Origin: Candidatus Cloacimonetes bacterium HGW-Cloacimonetes-3
Lineage (GTDB): Bacteria; Cloacimonadota; Cloacimonadia; Cloacimonadales; Cloacimonadaceae
Direction of reading: 5' to 3'
Length of the DNA stretch: 48,264 nt
Assembly (NCBI GenBank): GCA_002840645.1
Contig: PHBO01000017.1
Location: 1 to 48,264 of the forward strand
In this document: positions 44,593 to 48,264 of the stretch, piece by piece
How the letters are laid out: each line of letters begins with the position of its first letter
Position numbering within the stretch: position 1 is the first letter of the stretch
The notes under the pieces: generated by a model
Told to the model about the DNA's origin: nothing
Seen by the model: the letters and a program-made list of their open reading frames with translations, nothing else
Databases searched by the model: none
Program-made: the position numbers and the translations under genes

Positions 44593-45537
44593 TCATCGGA
44601 TATACACCCTTCTTTGTAAGTTTTTCCTGTCGAATTCAACCCAGTCTTCTATTGGTGTATCTTTTACTAATGCCAAACGTTGTTTTGCCCATTCCAAGTA
44701 TTCATCATTCGAATCGCAACCCAGCCACCTGCGTTTAAGTTGTTCACTGCTCACTACAGTTGTTCCAGAACCAACGAATGGATCAAGAACAATGTCACCA
44801 GGATTTGAGGAAGCAAGAATAAGCTTTCTGAGAAGCTCTTCTGGTTTTTGGGTAGGGTGGGGTGTTTTTTCGTTCATCCCATTACAGGTAGTGGGTATTT
44901 CTATCACATCTTTTGCTTTTGCACCGTTGGGATGGGGGGTCCAATCATTTGCCTTGCCATTGGCATACTGGCTTGTCTCTGCTTGCGGGTGCATGGGGTA
45001 TTTAAGAGTATGTCCATGATAAGGGATTCTAACATCATCTGTGTTAAATGTGAAATTATTGCTTTTTCGGAAATGGAGGATGCTTTCGTGGCTGCGACCC
45101 CAATCATTACCCAGATTTGCTTTATTTTTGTAATGCCAGATAAGCCATTTTACACTTTTGAATAAATCCATACAGGGGCTAACTAAATTTGCTATTATTT
45201 CTGAATAGCCACAAACATAAAATGTCCCTGTAGGTTTAAGGATACGGTGCACTTGGGTTATCCATTCCATGCTCCATTCCTGATAATGGCTGCTACTGTT
45301 AAAATAGTCCCAATCTGCTTTTTTTATGTTATATGGGGGGTCAGCAAAGACTAAATCTATTGAAGCATCTGGGATGGTCGTTAGCCAAATCAATGAATCT
45401 CCATGATATAGCGCACCACTTTCTGAAGTATATACTTGTTTAATTGTTTGGTTTAGATAGAAGCCATTATCTATATTATGCTGGATAGCATTCACAAGAT
45501 GTGTGTTCTTGGGTAATTGAGCAGCTTCAAATGGCAT
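44593..45537 (-). CDS. Site-specific DNA methyltransferase (adenine- or cytosine-N4-specific)
   Basis: A 314-residue amino-methyltransferase. The catalytic motif IV, DLVFADPPYNIKKADWDYF (near residue 60), precedes the SAM-binding motif I, DIVLDPFVGSGTTVVSSEQL (near residue 245). That is the beta-group order shared by type II and orphan enzymes. THPTQKPEELLRKLI is also typical. The ATG at 45537 has a GAGG site; the TTG at 45543 was rejected. No restriction gene is beside it, so it may be an orphan or a remnant of a lost system. Confidence 0.88.
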   Translation of the reverse strand: MPFEAAQLPKNTHLVNAIQHNIDNGFYLNQTIKQVYTSESGALYHGDSLIWLTTIPDASIDLVFADPPYNIKKADWDYFNSSSHYQEWSMEWITQVHRILKPTGTFYVCGYSEIIANLVSPCMDLFKSVKWLIWHYKNKANLGNDWGRSHESILHFRKSNNFTFNTDDVRIPYHGHTLKYPMHPQAETSQYANGKANDWTPHPNGAKAKDVIEIPTTCNGMNEKTPHPTQKPEELLRKLILASSNPGDIVLDPFVGSGTTVVSSEQLKRRWLGCDSNDEYLEWAKQRLALVKDTPIEDWVEFDRKNLQRRVYIR

Positions 45538-45629
45538 AGTCAACCTCGTATATTTCTTCTATAGGGCAGGATGAAATAGCTTCTTGTTTCAGTCAAGGGA
45601 AAACTTGCTTTCATTCATTGTTCATGAAG

Positions 45630-45661
45630 TAATGAAGTGATAGGGCGATGGGGTTATGAAG
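45630..45661. repeat. Four diverged GTGATGAA-type octamers
   Basis: The units are GTAATGAA, GTGATAGG, GCGATGGG and GTTATGAA, the most diverged of the three tracts. They lie between the DNA methyltransferase and the SAM methyltransferase, in a 240-base gap with no gene. Confidence 0.55.
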
Positions 45662-45777
45662 TTTCCAATGGAGTTTCAATATCTCTTTGGCGCGTGATTA
45701 TCCTTGCCAAGAATGCGCACAGGATTTATCTTGCCCGTGAATCTTGTCCTATAATTTGCTACTAACGGGGTGGAAAC

Positions 45778-46482
45778 ATGAACCATAAAGAGCATTATCG
45801 TATAGATGCAGAAGCGTTTGATTATTGGTCTGCACATCATTTTACGGCGGCGGAGAAGCGTCGCAACCAGTTTACTATCAAGCTGGCAAATATCCGTGCC
45901 GGGCAGAAGGTATTGGATATTGGCAGCGGCAGGGGCTGGTTTAGCCTTCATGCCGCTTCTTTGGGAGCGGAAGTTACGGCAATGGATTTGAGTGCCACAA
46001 ATCTGGCACGCATCAAACAGACAGACAACCGCGTAAACACGCTGCTGGCGGATGCAACCGAGCCTTTGCAGACAGGGCAAAAGTATGATTTACTGGTAGC
46101 CCTGGAAGTTCTGGAGCATATTGTGAACCCGGCAGAAGCCGTGGCGAACTGGAAAGCTATACTAAAACCCAAGGGCAGATTGCTGATAACCGTGCCCTAC
46201 AAGGAAATTATCCGCTATTCACTGTGTATTCACTGCAATGCCAAAACCCCGTTTAATGCCCATTTACACAGCTTCGATAAAGATGCTTTGGCAAATTTGC
46301 TTAAGGCAAGCGGTTTGCGGGTGCGTTCTTTGCAGCCGTTCTCGCACAAGCTTCTTCCTCTGCTGCGCCTGGATGTTATCAGCCAAAATCTCCCCTTGCC
46401 AATATGGTGCTGTTTGGATAAGATTAGCAGAATAACGGGCGACAAGTATAATTACCTGGCAGCGATCTGTAGCTTAGCCTGA
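45778..46482 (+). CDS. Class I SAM-dependent methyltransferase
   Basis: A 234-residue methyltransferase of the UbiE/UbiG-like type. The glycine-rich SAM site is VLDIGSGRGWFSLHAASLGAEVTAMDLS near residue 43. The later motif reads YDLLVALEVLEHIVNPAEAVANWKAILKPKGRLLITVPY, where EVLEH is the usual metal- or substrate-side segment. The substrate cannot be told. A GGGGTGG sequence precedes the ATG. It stands alone between opposing genes. Confidence 0.8.
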   Translation: MNHKEHYRIDAEAFDYWSAHHFTAAEKRRNQFTIKLANIRAGQKVLDIGSGRGWFSLHAASLGAEVTAMDLSATNLARIKQTDNRVNTLLADATEPLQTGQKYDLLVALEVLEHIVNPAEAVANWKAILKPKGRLLITVPYKEIIRYSLCIHCNAKTPFNAHLHSFDKDALANLLKASGLRVRSLQPFSHKLLPLLRLDVISQNLPLPIWCCLDKISRITGDKYNYLAAICSLA

Positions 46483-46668
46483 TAAGTACCTGTAAAAGTA
46501 GTTAACTATCCCTGCTTTTTGCCCATAACTATCCCGTAACCCTCCCGTATCCGATATGGGAGGGTTACGGGATAGTTACCGCTGGCATACATGTAAAAAG
46601 AAGGGATGAAGCCGGAGAAGCCAAGGTAGAAACTTAGTGTTTAGGAAGAGCCGGGAGAATACCAAGCT
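46483..46668. other. Intergenic region with palindrome copy F between convergent genes
   Basis: Apart from the palindrome at 46527-46577 and the purine stretch at about 46596, nothing was recognised. The palindrome sits between two convergent genes, where a bidirectional terminator would be expected. Confidence 0.55.
46527..46612 (+). repeat. Intergenic palindrome with purine-rich tail (copy F)
   Basis: AACTATCCCGTAACCCTCCC (46527-46546) pairs perfectly with 46558-46577 around GTATCCGATAT. The core matches copy D at 22412, with G/A and T/C exchanged at the two loop ends. The tail here is weaker: AAAAAGAAGGGATGAAG near 46596. Confidence 0.8.
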
Positions 46669-47781
46669 TTAGGCAAAGAATTCGTTAAACTCTGTTTTTA
46701 ACAATTCCAATAGCAGTTTCAGGTTATGGTTTTTCAGGTAGGAAAGCGAGAAAACAGGATTGGTCTTGTAGTCAAGGGGCACATAATCCATAATCTCGTT
46801 ATGCTCAGCAAGATGCTTTTTAAACTTCTCATGGTTGGGGCTTTGTGCATCAATGCTGATGTCTTTGCCGTTATAGCCCAGAATCCAGGCATAATTGTGT
46901 TTTTGTCTTGTTTCCCAGATAGCAGACCAATCAGCCGGCTTGTCGTCAAAATAAGCTATTATGGGCTGAAAATTATAGCTGTGATAAGTGATGTCTGCCA
47001 AACCGAAACCACCATATCGCATCGGGTTTAGCTCTATGGGAACCATTACGCCGTTTTGCAGCTTGAATTCTGCATGGATAGGGAAGCTTTTCAGGTTCAT
47101 AACCAGGTTCAGTTCTATAAAAAAGCTCAGAAAAGTATTTAGATAACTATCGAAGATGCCCTTATTGGTATAGTACATCAGGTGAAAGTAATCCGCTATC
47201 TCCGGCTCCGGATGGAAATATATGTTCATGATCGCGGGTTTGCCATGTTCATCGAAGAACATATCCACCGCATACTCGTTACCTGTGATGTATTCTTCGA
47301 TAATGTACTCATCTCTGGTTAGGATACTCTCCGGGAAGAACTTAACGCTTGCTTGCACTTCCTTGTTCATCTCGTATGCCAGCTGGTGCAGGTCAGTATC
47401 TTTATCCGCAATGCGAACGCCTGTTCCGAAGAAGCCTTTAAGGGGTTTTATCACTACTTTCTTATCCCCAAACTCCAAGCCGGGAATCTCTGCCAGAGTA
47501 GCCTTGGCAAAGTAGAAATCAGGGTAGATAGAACTAAGTACTTCACGGCAGAAGTACTTGTTTTTCAGCTTGTTAATCCCCTCAACATAGTTCTTGTCCT
47601 GCATTCTGTCCATCACGATGCTAAGAGATGTTTCCGATGGCACATACACCTTATCCGCGGGGCTGAATACTATATCGCTTTGCTCCAGCTCTTCGCCGTT
47701 CATGGCGATGATATCGCTTCTTTGGGCGAGTTCATTGATGAATTTGCTGTTATAGGTGTTTCCTGTAATTATGTAATTCAT
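46669..47781 (-). CDS. ATP-grasp domain protein
   Basis: A 370-residue protein with an ATP-grasp catalytic region. The ATP-binding strand KKVVIKPLKGFFGTGVRIAD with its glycine loop is near residue 128, EYIIEEYITGNEYAVDMFFDEHGKP is in the middle, and the metal-binding HAEFKLQNGVMVPIELNPMRYGGFG is near residue 247. Such enzymes join a carboxylate to an amine or thiol using ATP; the substrate is unknown. The first 100 residues look like a Rossmann-like pre-ATP-grasp domain. No amino-ligase partner gene is adjacent, so a peptide-bond or small-molecule ligase is only inferred. Confidence 0.8.
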   Translation of the reverse strand: MNYIITGNTYNSKFINELAQRSDIIAMNGEELEQSDIVFSPADKVYVPSETSLSIVMDRMQDKNYVEGINKLKNKYFCREVLSSIYPDFYFAKATLAEIPGLEFGDKKVVIKPLKGFFGTGVRIADKDTDLHQLAYEMNKEVQASVKFFPESILTRDEYIIEEYITGNEYAVDMFFDEHGKPAIMNIYFHPEPEIADYFHLMYYTNKGIFDSYLNTFLSFFIELNLVMNLKSFPIHAEFKLQNGVMVPIELNPMRYGGFGLADITYHSYNFQPIIAYFDDKPADWSAIWETRQKHNYAWILGYNGKDISIDAQSPNHEKFKKHLAEHNEIMDYVPLDYKTNPVFSLSYLKNHNLKLLLELLKTEFNEFFA

Positions 47782-47924
47782 TTTTCTCTCTTTTCATCTT
47801 GTTATTTAATCAGCTTTTCGCCCTGTTAGTATCTTGTCAATCCTTATAATTGGCATGCTTTGCTAACTACCTGCTTTTGTTGCTTTTAAACTAAATACAG
47901 CCTTGCTTGAAATACAGGAAAAAA

Positions 47925-47949
47925 ATAGACGGACTATGCGTCCGCCTAT
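47925..47949 (-). terminator. Terminator of the partial secreted-protein gene
   Basis: ATAGACGGAC (47925-47934) pairs with GTCCGCCTAT (47940-47949) with one mismatch around TATGC. On the minus strand it is followed by CTATTTTTTTCC, a clear U-tract. Confidence 0.85.
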
Positions 47950-47985
47950 CTATGTATAATCTTAGTTTGTTATCTTAGCAGAGTT

Positions 47986-48264
47986 TTACCACCGGATTAC
48001 TTTGGCAATTGCCCTGTCCTCGCCGGATTCCACTCTGATGAAATACACGCCTGTGGGAACTTTAGTTCCCTGTGCATCCAAGCCGTTCCATTGCAGCTTA
48101 TTCTCGCCGGCAGGAAGGGCATGGGTAATTGTGTACACCTTCTGTCCCTTCATGTTATAGACAGTGGTGGTAAGCGGTGCGGCAATCTTGGTTTGCACGG
48201 AGATGGAAAGCCCGTCCACAAAAGGATTGGGGTAGGCAGAAGAGATGTGCAGTGCGGGAATGGA
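47986..48264 (-). CDS. C-terminal part of a secreted protein with FlgD-like/T9SS sorting domain (partial)
   Basis: The reading frame is open to the window edge; the start lies beyond 48264. The 92 visible residues form a C-terminal sorting domain: SSAYPNPFVDGLSISVQTKI, then VYNMKGQKVYTITHALPAGENKLQWNGLDAQG and VPTGVYFIRVESG. The YPNPF start and the W-x-G-x-D turn are the FlgD Ig-like form of T9SS-associated tails. This indicates an exported or surface-attached protein; its main domain is not visible. Confidence 0.85.
   Translation of the reverse strand, partial: SIPALHISSAYPNPFVDGLSISVQTKIAAPLTTTVYNMKGQKVYTITHALPAGENKLQWNGLDAQGTKVPTGVYFIRVESGEDRAIAKVIRW

Overview
The window looks like a chromosomal segment of an anaerobic Gram-negative bacterium, most likely a member of Candidatus Cloacimonadota (WWE1) or a close relative in the FCB group. 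The support is indirect: a large single-chain pyruvate:ferredoxin oxidoreductase, two proteins ending in Por/T9SS-type C-terminal sorting domains (one cut by the window end), lipoprotein signal peptides, the MEP isoprenoid enzyme IspG, and a CIRCE-controlled groEL. No rRNA, tRNA, CRISPR array, intact transposase or integrase gene was seen.

Layout. 1-5.4 kb: ispG translationally coupled to a split chromate-type transporter, a TRL-like lipoprotein, and glycogen phosphorylase. 5.5-11.5 kb (minus strand): rmlB, parB, parA, rsmG and a secreted 846-residue protein with twelve D-x-x-G-x-D-x-Y repeats. 11.7-16.8 kb: a signalling module resembling Pseudomonas SiaABC. A SiaB-like kinase, a SiaC-like phosphoprotein and a class III nucleotide cyclase lie in one operon, divergent from a membrane sensor that ends in a SpoIIE/PP2C phosphatase; the cyclase sits where SiaD (a diguanylate cyclase) would be expected. 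17-24.8 kb: a YD-repeat protein, a TPR-like protein, nifJ, an M14 carboxypeptidase lipoprotein and a PAS-cyclase. 24.9-29 kb: an OvoA-type 5-histidylcysteine sulfoxide synthase coupled to a T9SS cargo protein. 29.1-29.7 kb: an uncharacterised two-gene unit including a 53-residue protein.

30.4-34.7 kb is an AT-rich accessory island on the minus strand. A tight five-gene operon encodes a zinc-ribbon/nucleoside-deoxyribosyltransferase-like protein, a multi-pass membrane protein, a Thoeris ThsB-like TIR protein, an unknown protein and an EcsC-like protein. It lies just downstream of the scar of a deleted type I restriction system (the hsdR start joined to the hsdS end). No canonical ThsA is present, so this is the best candidate for an undescribed defence system.

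35-48.3 kb returns to core genes: a PTS EIIA-like/antiporter/PII-like operon, then (minus strand) an adenosine-specific kinase-like gene, thpR, recA, recX and enolase, then groEL. A second AT-rich block follows, with a lipoprotein, an unknown small protein and an orphan DNA methyltransferase. After that come a SAM methyltransferase, an ATP-grasp protein and a partial secreted protein.

Non-coding sequence is unusually structured. About six intergenic palindromes share a purine-rich tail of the form AGCARGGA...GAAGG. There are three tracts of a GTGATGAG octamer, a pair of inverted 29-bp elements with compensatory changes, and clusters of very short hairpins. All functional assignments come from reading translated sequence by eye; no database search was run.
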